From Arthrobacter tumbae (GTDB lineage: Bacteria > Actinomycetota > Actinomycetes > Actinomycetales > Micrococcaceae): a DNA stretch of 64,000 nucleotides. Positions 18,357-27,854 of this stretch are shown one piece after another. The number at the start of each line of letters is the position of its first letter. Position 1 is the first letter of the stretch. The position numbers and the translations under genes were made by a program. Where the stretch lies: contig NZ_JAFBCC010000001.1 of assembly GCF_016907495.1 (NCBI RefSeq), forward strand, positions 3,162,001-3,226,000, written 5' to 3'. Under the pieces are notes generated by a model. The model saw only the letters and a program-made list of their open reading frames with translations. It was not told the DNA's origin and did not search any database.

Positions 18357-18362
18357 AGTCTA
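18357..18362 (-). promoter_or_regulatory. Candidate -10 box of a leaderless idsA mRNA
   Basis: On the minus strand TAGACT is followed by 6 nt and the ATG start, and no ribosome-binding site is present. Confidence 0.4.
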
Positions 18363-18429
18363 GGTGCTGGCTGTGGGAGGAAGCTGGCTCCCGGCGCGTC
18401 CGCCCAACGGCTCCGGGAGCACACGGCAG

Positions 18430-18435
18430 TAGGAT
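18430..18435 (+). promoter_or_regulatory. Candidate -10 box of a leaderless dinB mRNA
   Basis: TAGGAT ends 7 nt before the ATG at 18443. The ATG at 18434 overlaps this box, which favours the downstream start. Confidence 0.4.
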
Positions 18436-18442
18436 GGATTGC

Positions 18443-19681
18443 ATGCCCGTCCGTTCCGACCTCGCGGGAATCGAGGACGCGGATTGCACAATCCTCCACG
18501 TTGACATGGACGCCTTTTATGTCTCGGTGGAGTTGCTTTCACGCCCTGAGCTGCAGGGGAAGGCCGTCATTGCCGGATCCCCGTCAGGCCGGTCGGTAGT
18601 GCTGTCGGCCTCCTATGAAGCACGGAGGTTCGGGGTGCGGTCCGCTATGCCCATGGCCAACGCCATGCGGCTCTGTCCTCACGCCGTTGTCCTCGAACCG
18701 CATCACCACCTCTATGCCGAGGTGTCGGCGTCCATCATGGAAATTTTCGGTGCCGTCACGCCGATGGTCGAACAGTTGAGTGTCGATGAGGCTTTCCTCG
18801 ACATTGCCGGATCCATCCGCAGACTGGGGTCGCCCAGGACGATCGGCGAGTTGATCCGGACAACGATCCACCGGGAGCTTGGAATAACTGCCAGCGTGGG
18901 TATCGCCTCCACCAAGTTTGTTGCAAAGATCGCTTCCACGCGCGCAAAGCCAGACGGTCTGCTTTTGATTCCGGCAGCACGAACAGTGGAGTATCTCCAC
19001 ACCCTTCCGGTTTCGGCACTCTGGGGCGTGGGTGCGAAAACCCAGGAGGTGCTTGCGCGGTTGGGGATCCGGACCGTCGAGGATGTCGCCCGTACTCCCG
19101 TATCGGTTCTGCAGCGGACTCTCGGGGCCACCGGTGCTCACGTCCACCGGCTCGCCTGGGGGAAGGACCCCCGTCCGGTGACCGTGAGCAGGCAGGAAAA
19201 GAGCATCGGTGCCGAGGAAACCTTTGCAACAGATGTCGACGACGACGACCTCCTTCGAGCGGAACTGCTTCGCCTTGCGCATCGCACGGCCACCCGTCTT
19301 CGTTCCGCAGGGCTGCAGACGGGAGGGGTGTCGCTGAAGCTTCGCTACGCCGACTTCTCCACCCTGACCCGGTCACGACGCCTCCCCGAACCGGCTGACA
19401 GCGCTCACGCGCTGTATTCGGCGGCGTGTCAGCTCCTCGAATCGTTGGGTGCGCGTCCGCTGAGCGTTCGGCTCATCGGGATCCGGGCGGAGCGGCTCGA
19501 AGGTGCCGCAGGCAGTTCCCACCAGCTGACCATTGACCGCCAGGATGACAATTGGCGCCTCGCAGAGCAGGCCCTCGACAAAGTGAACGGTAAATTCGGA
19601 GCTTCGATGGTCCTCCCCGCGCGGCTGCTGAAGTCTCCGTCCGATACAAGGAACGGGCGCCCTCCGAATGGGCAGCCGTGA
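18443..19681 (+). CDS. dinB: DNA polymerase IV (Y-family)
   Basis: 412 aa. Error-prone lesion-bypass polymerase. The catalytic carboxylates are in HVDMDAFYVSVE and SVDEAFLDI. The steric YEARRFGVRSAMP and the thumb/HhH and little-finger regions follow in the usual order, ending without an obvious beta-clamp peptide that I can pick out. An alternative ATG lies 9 nt upstream (18434). The one at 18443 is preferred because the TAGGAT element precedes it at the usual distance. A GC-rich hairpin follows the gene. Confidence 0.92.
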   Translation: MPVRSDLAGIEDADCTILHVDMDAFYVSVELLSRPELQGKAVIAGSPSGRSVVLSASYEARRFGVRSAMPMANAMRLCPHAVVLEPHHHLYAEVSASIMEIFGAVTPMVEQLSVDEAFLDIAGSIRRLGSPRTIGELIRTTIHRELGITASVGIASTKFVAKIASTRAKPDGLLLIPAARTVEYLHTLPVSALWGVGAKTQEVLARLGIRTVEDVARTPVSVLQRTLGATGAHVHRLAWGKDPRPVTVSRQEKSIGAEETFATDVDDDDLLRAELLRLAHRTATRLRSAGLQTGGVSLKLRYADFSTLTRSRRLPEPADSAHALYSAACQLLESLGARPLSVRLIGIRAERLEGAAGSSHQLTIDRQDDNWRLAEQALDKVNGKFGASMVLPARLLKSPSDTRNGRPPNGQP

Positions 19682-19685
19682 CGCT

Positions 19686-19733
19686 GGGAAACCGGCGAGC
19701 GGTGGCCGGCCGGCCGCTGACCGTGGCTTTCCC
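19686..19733 (+). terminator. GC-rich hairpin at the 3' end of dinB
   Basis: Outer arms GGGAAA (19686-19691) and TTTCCC (19728-19733) enclose an inner AGCGG (19698-19702)/CCGCT (19714-19718) hairpin around a GGCCGG-repeat core. It starts 5 nt after the dinB stop and lacks a clear T tract. Confidence 0.5.
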
Positions 19734-19897
19734 TTCGCGTGAATGCAAACTATCCTTAGCAGTAGGGATCAATTAGGCGTTGACCCACTCAGATCAGCAT
19801 GCTGCCGCGCATCGCGGCCGCAGCGGCCGGGAACCAGTTCACGGCTGAACTCGTTGTTGGGTTTGAGGGATTCGGTATAAGTAGCAAGGAGGCAGTG

Positions 19898-20275
19898 ATG
19901 GCACTCTCGGAACACGAGCAGCGGCTGCTTGACCAGTTGGAACAACAGCTTCATGCCGACGATCCCAAGTTTGCCCACTCCATGGCGTCGAACACCGGTC
20001 GCTCGATGTCCACTCGCCGCATCGTGCTTGGATCGCTTGTGACCGTCGCCGGCCTGGCGGTCCTGCTTCTGGGCATTTGGAATCAGTTCATTCCGGTAGG
20101 AGTGGCGGGTTTCCTCATCATGGGTGCCGGCGTCTACTACGCCACCACGAGGTCCAAGCTGGACGGCGCGGCGCCCGGTGCGGGCAGGTCAGCAAAGGCC
20201 TCCAGTTCTCCGCGCGGCAGTTTCCTGAGCAGTCTCGAAGAAAAGTGGGACGAGCGCAAACGGGATCAACCGTAA
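19898..20275 (+). CDS. DUF3040 family membrane protein
   Basis: 125 aa from the ATG at 19898, which has AAGGAGG 5 nt upstream. The in-frame extension to 19799 is rejected. The N-terminus MALSEHEQRLLDQLEQQL is the hallmark of DUF3040, followed by two hydrophobic segments (about residues 41-60 and 64-83) and a basic, Ser-rich tail. The function is unknown. Homologues sit just upstream of mraZ in many actinobacteria (Rv2169c in M. tuberculosis), so a link with envelope growth or division is suggested by position only. Confidence 0.82.
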   Translation: MALSEHEQRLLDQLEQQLHADDPKFAHSMASNTGRSMSTRRIVLGSLVTVAGLAVLLLGIWNQFIPVGVAGFLIMGAGVYYATTRSKLDGAAPGAGRSAKASSSPRGSFLSSLEEKWDERKRDQP

Positions 20276-20297
20276 GCCCCACTTCCTCCACTTTCCC

Positions 20298-20329
20298 CCA
20301 CAGGGTCAGCCGAAAGGCTGGCCCTGTGG
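20298..20329 (+). terminator. Hairpin terminator after the DUF3040 gene
   Basis: CCACAGGGTCAGCC pairs with GGCTGGCCCTGTGG (14 bp with one G-T) around a GAAA tetraloop, 22 bp after the stop. It separates this gene from the mraZ transcription unit. Confidence 0.75.
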
Positions 20330-20470
20330 CATTTAAACGTGACGTGGTGCGGTGCGTCAGATCCACAAGTCCTGTTGGCCGCGATTTCCCTCCACTCTGC
20401 ACCACACGCCAACACCGCCTTATTGGGGGGGTTTTTCCGACCAGCGAGTCGCGAAACACGCGTCGGATGA

Positions 20471-20498
20471 TTGACGGGGGAGGATTGTGGAGTAAAGT
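20471..20498 (+). promoter_or_regulatory. Candidate mraZ promoter
   Basis: TTGACG (20471-20476), a 16-bp spacer, then TAAAGT (20493-20498). It overlaps the phased MraZ-type boxes, and the start codon lies about 58 bp further on. Confidence 0.5.
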
Positions 20499-20512
20499 GG
20501 AGGTCATAGGAG
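20477..20512 (+). promoter_or_regulatory. MraZ-box array (four direct repeats at 10-bp spacing)
   Basis: GGGGAG (20477), GTGGAG (20487), GTGGAG (20497) and TAGGAG (20507) start exactly 10 bp apart. Known MraZ operators are short G-rich direct repeats at one-helical-turn spacing ahead of mraZ, so autorepression is likely. Confidence 0.65.
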
Positions 20513-20556
20513 CGTAGTGGTAGCGCTTGGCTCTCGGGGCGGATCGGCGGTGACGA

Positions 20557-20988
20557 ATGTTCCTCGGAACACACTCGCCGCGGTTGGACGAGAAGGGTCG
20601 GTTGATCCTTCCGGCGAAGTTCCGCGATGAGCTGAGCGACGGCTTGGTTTTGACTCGAGGGCAGGAGCGCTGCATTTACGTTTTCAGCCAGCGGGAGTTC
20701 GGGAAGGTCCATGAGCAGATGCGTGAGGCGCCGATCTCATCACGTCAGTCAAGGGACTACATCCGGGTATTTCTATCGGGCGCCTCGGATGAGGTGCCGG
20801 ACAAGCAGGGCAGGGTCACCATCCCGTCAATACTGCGTACCTATGCCGGGCTGGACCGGGAGCTTGCAGTGATTGGCGCAGGAAACCGCGCCGAGATCTG
20901 GGATGCAACCGCCTGGAACGACTATCTCGAAGAGAAGGAAACCGCCTTCTCTGAAACTGACGAAGATGCACTGCCGGGAATCATCTGA
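20557..20988 (+). CDS. mraZ: Transcriptional regulator MraZ
   Basis: 143 aa with two AbrB-like swapped-hairpin domains. The first holds [19 protein letters not shown], the second [20 protein letters not shown]. It binds DNA upstream of its own gene and represses the division/cell-wall cluster in species where it has been studied. The start is fixed by the conserved MFLGTH N-terminus. The array of G-rich boxes lies 45-80 bp upstream. A 221-bp gap follows before rsmH, in which I see no feature other than the rsmH ribosome-binding site. Confidence 0.95.
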   Translation: MFLGTHSPRLDEKGRLILPAKFRDELSDGLVLTRGQERCIYVFSQREFGKVHEQMREAPISSRQSRDYIRVFLSGASDEVPDKQGRVTIPSILRTYAGLDRELAVIGAGNRAEIWDATAWNDYLEEKETAFSETDEDALPGII

Positions 20989-21209
20989 CGGTCGCTGCAA
21001 AGCTACGAGAAACAGAGCAGTACAGCAAGACGGAGTTGCCCGAGGATCTTCGATGAGACCTCCAGCCGCCCAGCGGCCGACTACCTGGATCACCTTCCCC
21101 GGAGCCAGGCAGACGGAAGCCCGGAGCGGATGGGGATCTGATTGAAGAACCACGGCAACCGATTCACGCAGGCGGCAGCCGGAACGAAACAGCAGGAAGG
21201 AGCGGGCGT

Positions 21210-22202
21210 ATGGGGGAGGAGCGTCCCACCCAGGAACGGCATACCCCCGTTCTGCTGGATCGATGCATCAACCTCCTCGCTCCCGCAATCGAAGCTGCCG
21301 GTGAGGGAGCCGTCGTCGTTGATGCGACCCTCGGCATGGGGGGTCACTCCGAGGCGCTGCTCCAGCGGTTCAGTGGGCTTCATCTCGTGGGAATAGACCG
21401 CGATCGTCAGGCACTGCGGCTTGCCGGAGAGCGGCTGGCACCGCATCAGAACCGTACTGACCTCGTGCATGCGGTCTACGACCAAATCCCTTCTGTCCTC
21501 GAGGACCTCGGTATCGGCCAGGTTCACGGCGTGCTCTTCGACCTCGGCGTCTCGTCCCTTCAACTGGACGAGCGCGACCGCGGATTCGCCTACTCCTACG
21601 ACGCCCCCCTCGACATGAGGATGGATACGAGCGCCGGGCAGAGCGCCGCGGACGTCGTCAACACCTACTCCGAGGATGAACTGCGCCGAATCATCCGTAC
21701 CTGGGGCGAGGAGAAGTTTGCAGGACGGATAGCGTCAGGAATCGTCTCGACACGGCAAGCCAGGCCATTCGCCACGACCGGTGAGCTGGTTGACGCAATC
21801 CGCGCGGTTGTACCCGCCGGAGCTGCCAGGACCGGCGGCCATCCCGCGAAACGTACCTTTCAGGCACTGCGTATCGAGGTCAATGAAGAGCTCTCAGTAC
21901 TGACACGCGCAATTCCGGCCGCGCTCGGATCGACGGGCGTGCAGGGAAGGGTGGTCGTGATGTCCTACCACTCCCTCGAGGACAAGATCGTGAAAGCTGC
22001 GTTCACCGCGGGAACACGCTCGTCCGCGCCCGTCGGATTCCCCGTGGAGCTCGAGGAGCACAAGCCCTACCTCAGGACACTCACAAAGGGTACGGAGGCT
22101 CCTACCGACCAGGAGATCGCCGACAACCCGCGAGCCGCTTCGGCGAAACTCAGGGCAGTGGAACGCACCAGATCCAGCACAACAGACAGGAACGCGAGAT
22201 GA
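21210..22202 (+). CDS. rsmH: 16S rRNA (cytosine-N4)-methyltransferase RsmH
   Basis: 330 aa, SAM-dependent methylation of C1402 in the 30S decoding centre. Motifs: [13 protein letters not shown] at the N-terminus, the SAM site [15 protein letters not shown], the [18 protein letters not shown] block, and [14 protein letters not shown]. The start is ATG at 21210 with AGGAAGGAG a few nt upstream. Its stop overlaps the ftsL ATG (ATGA), which couples it to the divisome genes. Confidence 0.96.
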   Translation: MGEERPTQERHTPVLLDRCINLLAPAIEAAGEGAVVVDATLGMGGHSEALLQRFSGLHLVGIDRDRQALRLAGERLAPHQNRTDLVHAVYDQIPSVLEDLGIGQVHGVLFDLGVSSLQLDERDRGFAYSYDAPLDMRMDTSAGQSAADVVNTYSEDELRRIIRTWGEEKFAGRIASGIVSTRQARPFATTGELVDAIRAVVPAGAARTGGHPAKRTFQALRIEVNEELSVLTRAIPAALGSTGVQGRVVVMSYHSLEDKIVKAAFTAGTRSSAPVGFPVELEEHKPYLRTLTKGTEAPTDQEIADNPRAASAKLRAVERTRSSTTDRNAR

Positions 22203-22846
22203 GCCAATCAGTGCAGCAAAGGCCGTCTGTGCGTCACAGCGCTCACGCGACGGCCGGCGCAGTAGCCGGAAACACCGCCCGCGCGCTGCAGCACCCGGCA
22301 GTGTCCAGTCCCGGCACGCAACCGGGAAGGGAACGACGCCGGACCCCCCTTTCGGTGGTCCCCGCCGCACCCACACGGGGGCGGGTCCCCTTCGCTGTGT
22401 TTTCCATGGTCGCGCTGATTGCAGCCCTGGTAGTGGTTCTCATGCTGAACATCTCCGTCTCGAGCAGCCAGTACAAGCTGGTCTCGCTGCGCGGCGAGGA
22501 AGTAGCACTGGCCGAGCGGAACCAGGCACTCACGCAGCAGTTGGAGAACCTCAGGGCACCCCAGAATCTCGCAACAGCGGCGCACGAACTCGACATGGTT
22601 GCCTCCCCGACATTCGGAACCATTGATGTAAATTCGGTGGCAGTTACCGGAAGCCCGGAGCCAGCCAAGGAGTCGGATGCACCGCCAGTTCTTGTACCCG
22701 CACCCGCTGTGAACGTGCCCAGCCAGGTCGAAGCGCCTGCCGCTCCGAGTGAGCCGGTGGAGCCCGCCGCCCCGGCCGACGCTCCGGTTGCGCCCGCCGG
22801 CGACGGGACAATACCCGCACCGGCCCAGGCCGCGCCCGGACAGTAA
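22199..22846 (+). CDS. ftsL: FtsL-like divisome protein
   Basis: 215 aa bitopic protein: a basic, disordered cytoplasmic N-terminus of about 60 residues, a transmembrane helix at about 64-84, then a short coiled-coil (about 88-120, with [18 protein letters not shown]) and a Pro/Ala-rich extracytoplasmic tail. Sequence identity to FtsL is always low, so the call rests on topology and position between rsmH and ftsI. The start overlaps the rsmH stop by 4 nt. The long Pro/Ala tail is larger than in classical FtsL. Confidence 0.78.
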   Translation: MSQSVQQRPSVRHSAHATAGAVAGNTARALQHPAVSSPGTQPGRERRRTPLSVVPAAPTRGRVPFAVFSMVALIAALVVVLMLNISVSSSQYKLVSLRGEEVALAERNQALTQQLENLRAPQNLATAAHELDMVASPTFGTIDVNSVAVTGSPEPAKESDAPPVLVPAPAVNVPSQVEAPAAPSEPVEPAAPADAPVAPAGDGTIPAPAQAAPGQ

Positions 22847-22881
22847 GAGACCGCAGTACACCAACGCAGCGAGGAACCACG

Positions 22882-24672
22882 GTGGCACCAGCCGACAATC
22901 CCAAGCATGAAACATTACGGGTAGCGCTCGGAGCCGCGAGGCTCCGGGTCGGGCTAGCGTTCGTCCTGATTCTGCTGCTGGTCCTTGGTGTCCGCCTCTT
23001 CCAGGTCCAGGGCCTCGACCTCGGCGGAATGGCACAGGTCGGGTTGAACAAGCGGCTCGTCACCCAGCAGGTGCCTGCGCTCAGGGGCAGCGTCCTGGAC
23101 GACGAGGGCAACGAGCTGGCGCACACCGTGCAGCGCTTCGACATCGTGGTTGACCAGAGGCTCAGCGGTGGTGAAACGTTTGACCGGTACAACCCGGAGA
23201 CGGATGAGCGCATTGAAGACATTCCCATGGAGCAGGGTTTCGAGGAGCTCTCCGCAATCCTCGGGCAGGACGCGGGGACGCTCAAATCTTCCATCCTGGG
23301 AGACGCCTCGTTCGCCTTCGTAGCGCGTTCGGTGACGCCCGAGGTCAGAAACCAGGTGCTCGCCGTCGGAATGCCGGGAGTCTATGCCGATCCCACGACA
23401 CTGCGTACCTACCCGTCGGGAGCAGTTGCAGGCTCAATCCTTGGGTTCATGAGCGGCGACGGACGGGCCCTGAGCGGAATCGAACTCACGCAGGAAGAAC
23501 AGCTGACCGGGACACCGGGCAGCCGCACCTTCGAAATCGGGGGCGACGGCATCCGCATACCGTACGCAACCAACGAGGACGTACCCGCACAGGACGGTCA
23601 ATCCGTGCGCCTGACCATCGACCAGGACCTCCAGTACTTTGCGCAGCAGACCATCGCCGCGCAGGTCGAGGACTACAACGCCGAATGGGGCAACATCGTT
23701 GTCGTGGAGGCCAAGACGGGTGCCATCAAGGCGATGGCCGAGTCAACCACTCCGGACCCCAATGACTATGCGGCGACTGATCCCGAGTTCTGGAAGCCCC
23801 TGTCCGTCACCGCGTCGTTTGAGCCGGGCTCTACGACCAAGCTGATCACCATGGCCGCGGCGCTTGAGGAGGGTATCATCGAACCGACCAGCAGGTTCGA
23901 AACACCGCCCACCTATACGGTAGACGGCCAGACCTTCAAGGACGCGTTCGAGCACGGGACGGAGAAGCGCACAGCGGCGGGCATCTTCGCCAAGTCGATG
24001 AATACCGGGACGGTCATGATCGGTGAGCAGCTGAGCAACCAGCAGCGTTATGACTGGCTGCGGAAGTTCGGCATCGGCGAACCGCTCAACGTGGGCCTCA
24101 ACGGTGAGACGTCAGGCATCCTGCCGACCCCCGACACCTGGGATGAACGCCAGCAGTACACCGTCCTCTTCGGTCAGGGACTCGCACAGACTGCTCTGCA
24201 TACCGCCATGGTGTACCAGGCCGTCGCCAATGACGGCGTCCGCCTGCAGCCGCGCCTCATCGACGCTTACATCGATGCCGACGGCACGGAGCACGCTGTT
24301 CCTCAGGCAGAGGGAACCAGGGTGGTGTCGGAAGACACGGCGGATGAGCTTCACACCATGCTGGAAACCGTCACGGTGGAAGGGTCCGGCGCTTCGGGAG
24401 CACTCGAGGAGTACCGGGTGGGTTCCAAAACGGGTACCGCTGAAGCGCCCAGTCCGCAGGGCGGCTATGACGGCTACACTCTCTCCTACGCCGGGATGGC
24501 TCCCATGGAGGACCCGCAGTACATCGTCGTCGTGACCCTCCAGCGGCCGCAGGGGGACCTGTACTATCTGGTTCCGGGGGAGTCCTTCCAGAAGGTCATG
24601 AAGTATGTTCTGAATTCGAACAACGTCCCGCCCTCGACCGGTAAGCCCGAGACTTACCCGGTCGTGTACTGA
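22882..24672 (+). CDS. ftsI: Septal class B penicillin-binding protein (FtsI/PBP3)
   Basis: 596 aa D,D-transpeptidase that cross-links septal peptidoglycan with FtsW. One N-terminal membrane anchor (about 22-40), the PBP dimerisation/pedestal region beginning at LRGSVLDDEGNELA, then the transpeptidase domain with active-site Ser317 in EPGSTTK, SMN at 372-374 and KTG at 516-518. All three catalytic motifs are intact. The start is GTG, 35 bp after ftsL. No C-terminal PASTA repeats are present. Confidence 0.94.
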   Translation: MAPADNPKHETLRVALGAARLRVGLAFVLILLLVLGVRLFQVQGLDLGGMAQVGLNKRLVTQQVPALRGSVLDDEGNELAHTVQRFDIVVDQRLSGGETFDRYNPETDERIEDIPMEQGFEELSAILGQDAGTLKSSILGDASFAFVARSVTPEVRNQVLAVGMPGVYADPTTLRTYPSGAVAGSILGFMSGDGRALSGIELTQEEQLTGTPGSRTFEIGGDGIRIPYATNEDVPAQDGQSVRLTIDQDLQYFAQQTIAAQVEDYNAEWGNIVVVEAKTGAIKAMAESTTPDPNDYAATDPEFWKPLSVTASFEPGSTTKLITMAAALEEGIIEPTSRFETPPTYTVDGQTFKDAFEHGTEKRTAAGIFAKSMNTGTVMIGEQLSNQQRYDWLRKFGIGEPLNVGLNGETSGILPTPDTWDERQQYTVLFGQGLAQTALHTAMVYQAVANDGVRLQPRLIDAYIDADGTEHAVPQAEGTRVVSEDTADELHTMLETVTVEGSGASGALEEYRVGSKTGTAEAPSPQGGYDGYTLSYAGMAPMEDPQYIVVVTLQRPQGDLYYLVPGESFQKVMKYVLNSNNVPPSTGKPETYPVVY

Positions 24673-24692
24673 ACCTCGTAAGCAGGCCCCAC

Positions 24693-26324
24693 GTGTCCAC
24701 AAATGAAGAGTCCACCGCGCGCATGCGGCCGGACATGGTCGTTGCGCGCACCATGGATGAGGTGCTCGCCGGGCTCCCAGCGGAGCTGGCCCCTGTGCAG
24801 CGGGTAGCCACAGATAACGACGGCGGTGTCCCCGCCTCCATTACGGGCGTCACGATTGACTCGCGAGATGTCCGCGCCGGCGACCTGTACATTGCACTTC
24901 CGGGCACCGGCCGCCACGGGGCGGATTTCGCAGCACAGGCGGTCGCCGCCGGAGCCGCGGCGGTGCTCACGGACGATCCGGGTGTGGTTGTCGCTCTGTC
25001 GGCGCTGGGAGACTCATCTGTTCCGCTGTACCGGGCAACGCCGGTGCGGGATTACGTGGGGCCCCTTGCCGCCGTCGTATTTGATAGCCAGCCTCCCGGC
25101 AGCCGTCCCGTTCTCTATGGGGTGACCGGCACCAACGGGAAGACCACCACGACCTACTTCCTCACTGCACTGGAGTCGGCGCTGGGCAGGAGTACCGGGC
25201 TGATCGGAACGATCGAGATCCGGGCCGGCGAGACGGTCATTCCGTCTATTTTGACCACCCCTGAGTCACCCCAGGTGCACGGCATCCTGGCGCTGATGAG
25301 GGAGCGGGGGATCGAAGCTGCCGCCATGGAGGTCTCCTCGCACTCCATCGAGTACCGTCGTGTCGATGGAGTGAGGTTCGACGTGGCCGGCTTCACCAAT
25401 CTGACCCAGGACCATTTGGATCTCCACGGAAGCATGGAGGAGTACTTCGCCGCGAAGGCCGCCCTGTTCCGGCCACATCGAACACAGCGCGCTGTTGTCC
25501 TGGTTGACGATTCCTGGGGTCGCCGCATCGCCGACGAAGCCGGCGTCACTACGCTCACTGTGTCCGTGACGGGTACGTCGCAGGCGGACTGGAGCGTCTC
25601 ACAGGTGCAGCGCACCGGCCTTGGGCACACCTTCACCCTCACTGGTCCGCAGGGCGAGCAGTTGCGGCTTCACTGTGGCCTTCCCGGTACCTTCAACGTA
25701 GCCAACGCCGCACTGGCTGCGGTGATGGTCCTGGCAACGGGTGTCGAGGTCGACGCCCTGCAGCGTGCCGCGGACGCGCACGATCCGTTCACGACCCAGG
25801 TTCCCGGCCGCATGCAGCTGGTCGGTGAGCGTCCCGCCGCCATCGTCGACTTCGCCCATAACCCCGACGCGCTGGCCCTGACGCTCGACTCGGTGCGCGT
25901 GCCGGACGCCGGCTCCCGTGTCATCGTCATCTTCGGCGCGACCGGGCAGAGGGACGTGTCCAAGCGCCCGATCATGGGCGCCACGGCAGCCCGGCGGGCC
26001 GACGTCGTGATCGTCACCGATGATGATCCCCATGACGAGGATGCGGCAGGCATCCGGTCGGACGTGCTGAAGGGTGCCCGTGCTGCACGGGACAGCGAGA
26101 ACCTTGCATGCGAGATCATCGAGATTTCCCCGCGTGCCCAGGCTATTGACCGGGCGGTGGCCCTCGCCCGGGAAGGCGATGTGGTCCTCGTCGCCGGGCG
26201 CGGCCACGAGGTCTGGCAGGAGGTCAAGGGGGTGAACCTTCCGCTCGATGACCGGGTCGAGCTGAGGGCCGCATTGACACGGCACGGATTCTCTGCGCCT
26301 TCCGGCAACAGGATAGAGTCCTAG
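24693..26324 (+). CDS. murE: UDP-MurNAc-tripeptide ligase MurE, probable L-lysine type
   Basis: 543 aa Mur ligase that adds the third residue of the stem peptide. ATP site GTNGKTTTTYFL, central MEVSSHSIEYRRVDGV, and C-terminal FGATGQRDVSKRP. The amino-acid selectivity motif reads DDPH instead of the DNPR of meso-diaminopimelate enzymes, which favours L-Lys, as known for Arthrobacter-like cell walls. The start is GTG, 20 bp after ftsI and about 30 residues upstream of the conserved N-domain. Other in-frame starts are possible. murF follows 6 nt after the stop. Confidence 0.93.
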   Translation: MSTNEESTARMRPDMVVARTMDEVLAGLPAELAPVQRVATDNDGGVPASITGVTIDSRDVRAGDLYIALPGTGRHGADFAAQAVAAGAAAVLTDDPGVVVALSALGDSSVPLYRATPVRDYVGPLAAVVFDSQPPGSRPVLYGVTGTNGKTTTTYFLTALESALGRSTGLIGTIEIRAGETVIPSILTTPESPQVHGILALMRERGIEAAAMEVSSHSIEYRRVDGVRFDVAGFTNLTQDHLDLHGSMEEYFAAKAALFRPHRTQRAVVLVDDSWGRRIADEAGVTTLTVSVTGTSQADWSVSQVQRTGLGHTFTLTGPQGEQLRLHCGLPGTFNVANAALAAVMVLATGVEVDALQRAADAHDPFTTQVPGRMQLVGERPAAIVDFAHNPDALALTLDSVRVPDAGSRVIVIFGATGQRDVSKRPIMGATAARRADVVIVTDDDPHDEDAAGIRSDVLKGARAARDSENLACEIIEISPRAQAIDRAVALAREGDVVLVAGRGHEVWQEVKGVNLPLDDRVELRAALTRHGFSAPSGNRIES

Positions 26325-26330
26325 ATCGTC

Positions 26331-27854
26331 ATGATTGAACTCAGCGCAGCCGACATCGCGGCAGTCACCGGCGGAACGCTCTCCCCGTCGGCTCAGGAGA
26401 CACCCTCCCTGGTGGCCCACTCAGCTACCACGGACTCTCGCGAGAGCCGCCCGGGTGGCCTCTTCATCGCCAAGCCGGGCGAGGCCACAGACGGTCATCA
26501 CTTCGTCTCCAGTGCCTTCGCCAACGGCGCAGTCCTTGCCCTTGTCGAGCGGGTGATTACTGACGACGACGGCACCGATTTCCCCGCTGTTGTGGTGCCT
26601 GATGCTGTGGAAGCAATGGGCCGGCTCGCCGGGGAGGTGGTACGCCGCCTCCGCGCGCACTCGCCGCTGACCGTCATCGGCATCACTGGTTCCGCCGGCA
26701 AAACCACCACAAAGGACGTACTGGCGCAGCTGCTCCGCGAGGAGGGCACCACCGTTTCCCCCATCGGCTCGTACAACGGCGAGATCGGGGTTCCGCTGAC
26801 CGTTTTCTCCGCCGAGTACGGCACCCGCTACCTGGTGATCGAGATGGGCGCGACGGGCGTCGGGCACATCGAGTACCTAGCGTCCATGGTGCAGCCTGAC
26901 ATCGGGATAGTCCTGTGCGTCGGATCCGCGCACGCCGGCGAGTTCGGCGGCGTCGACATGATTGCGACGGCCAAGGGGGAACTTCCACGGTCTCTCGGGT
27001 CAGGTGGTGTGGCCATCCTCAACGGTGATGACCGGCGGGTACTGGCGATGGCCGATCAGACACAGGCGCAAACCGTTCTCTTCACCGAGGACTCCACCTT
27101 CGACCGCGCGGGCGGCAGCGTCGTCCGGGCTGAGAACGTAACGCTCTCCGTCGAAGGCAATCCATGTTTCACGCTGCTCCTCCCGGACGGCTCTCGCCGA
27201 GAGGTGCGGCCGCTGCTGATCGGGCGGCATCATGTCGCAAACCTTCTGGCGGCGGCCTCCGTTGCCTGCGTCCTCGGAATTCCGGGGGAGCGGATCGCAT
27301 CCGGACTCTGCACTGCGCGGGCGGTCAGCCGGTGGCGCATGGAGCGCACCGACAGGCCGGACGGCGTGACGGTGATCAATGACGCCTACAACGCCAACCC
27401 GGAATCAATGCGCGCGGCGCTTGCAACGCTCGCCGAGCTGGGACGCGGCCGGCGCACCTGGGCCGTGCTCGGGGAGATGCTCGAGCTGGGCGAGGATTCC
27501 ATCACTGCCCATGATGCACTCGGCAGGGTGGTTGTCCGACTCAATATTTCCAAATTGCTGGTTGTCGGAACCGGCGCCAAGGCGCTCCACACCGGAGCAG
27601 TGCTGGAAGGATCATGGGGAGATGAAGCGATCTTCGTAGAAGATGTCGCCCAGGCTGAGGAAGTTCTCGATCGAGAGCTGCAGCCGGGTGACCTCGTCCT
27701 CGTTAAATCCTCGAATGGCGCCGGGCTCCGCCATCTGGGCGATCGGCTAGCATTAGCGTCAGACGAGTCGTCGGCAGTGCCCGAAGCAGCCCCGGGATCA
27801 CGGGCTGAATCGAATGGACCCGGTCCAAAGAACCAAGGGGGGCCCTCGCTGTGA
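26331..27854 (+). CDS. murF: UDP-MurNAc-tripeptide:D-Ala-D-Ala ligase MurF
   Basis: 507 aa. Adds D-Ala-D-Ala to complete the UDP-MurNAc-pentapeptide. ATP-binding GSAGKTTTKDVLAQLL, INDAYNANPESMRAAL, and AVLGEMLELGE are all typical. It ends with a Glu/Pro/Gly-rich tail that overlaps the mraY start by 4 nt (GTGA). A TAGAGT element (26314-26319) at the end of murE could be an internal -10 box, but this is weak. Confidence 0.95.
   Translation: MIELSAADIAAVTGGTLSPSAQETPSLVAHSATTDSRESRPGGLFIAKPGEATDGHHFVSSAFANGAVLALVERVITDDDGTDFPAVVVPDAVEAMGRLAGEVVRRLRAHSPLTVIGITGSAGKTTTKDVLAQLLREEGTTVSPIGSYNGEIGVPLTVFSAEYGTRYLVIEMGATGVGHIEYLASMVQPDIGIVLCVGSAHAGEFGGVDMIATAKGELPRSLGSGGVAILNGDDRRVLAMADQTQAQTVLFTEDSTFDRAGGSVVRAENVTLSVEGNPCFTLLLPDGSRREVRPLLIGRHHVANLLAAASVACVLGIPGERIASGLCTARAVSRWRMERTDRPDGVTVINDAYNANPESMRAALATLAELGRGRRTWAVLGEMLELGEDSITAHDALGRVVVRLNISKLLVVGTGAKALHTGAVLEGSWGDEAIFVEDVAQAEEVLDRELQPGDLVLVKSSNGAGLRHLGDRLALASDESSAVPEAAPGSRAESNGPGPKNQGGPSL

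Noticed and set aside
20511..20527. tRNA D-arm-like sequence (AGCG-TAGTGGTAG-CGCT) upstream of mraZ
   Set aside because: No acceptor stem, anticodon arm or T-arm follows at the right distances, and the stretch overlaps the MraZ-box and leader region.
20989..21209. Short open frames between mraZ and rsmH
   Set aside because: They lack ribosome-binding sites or recognisable protein features; I see only the rsmH ribosome-binding site in this gap.
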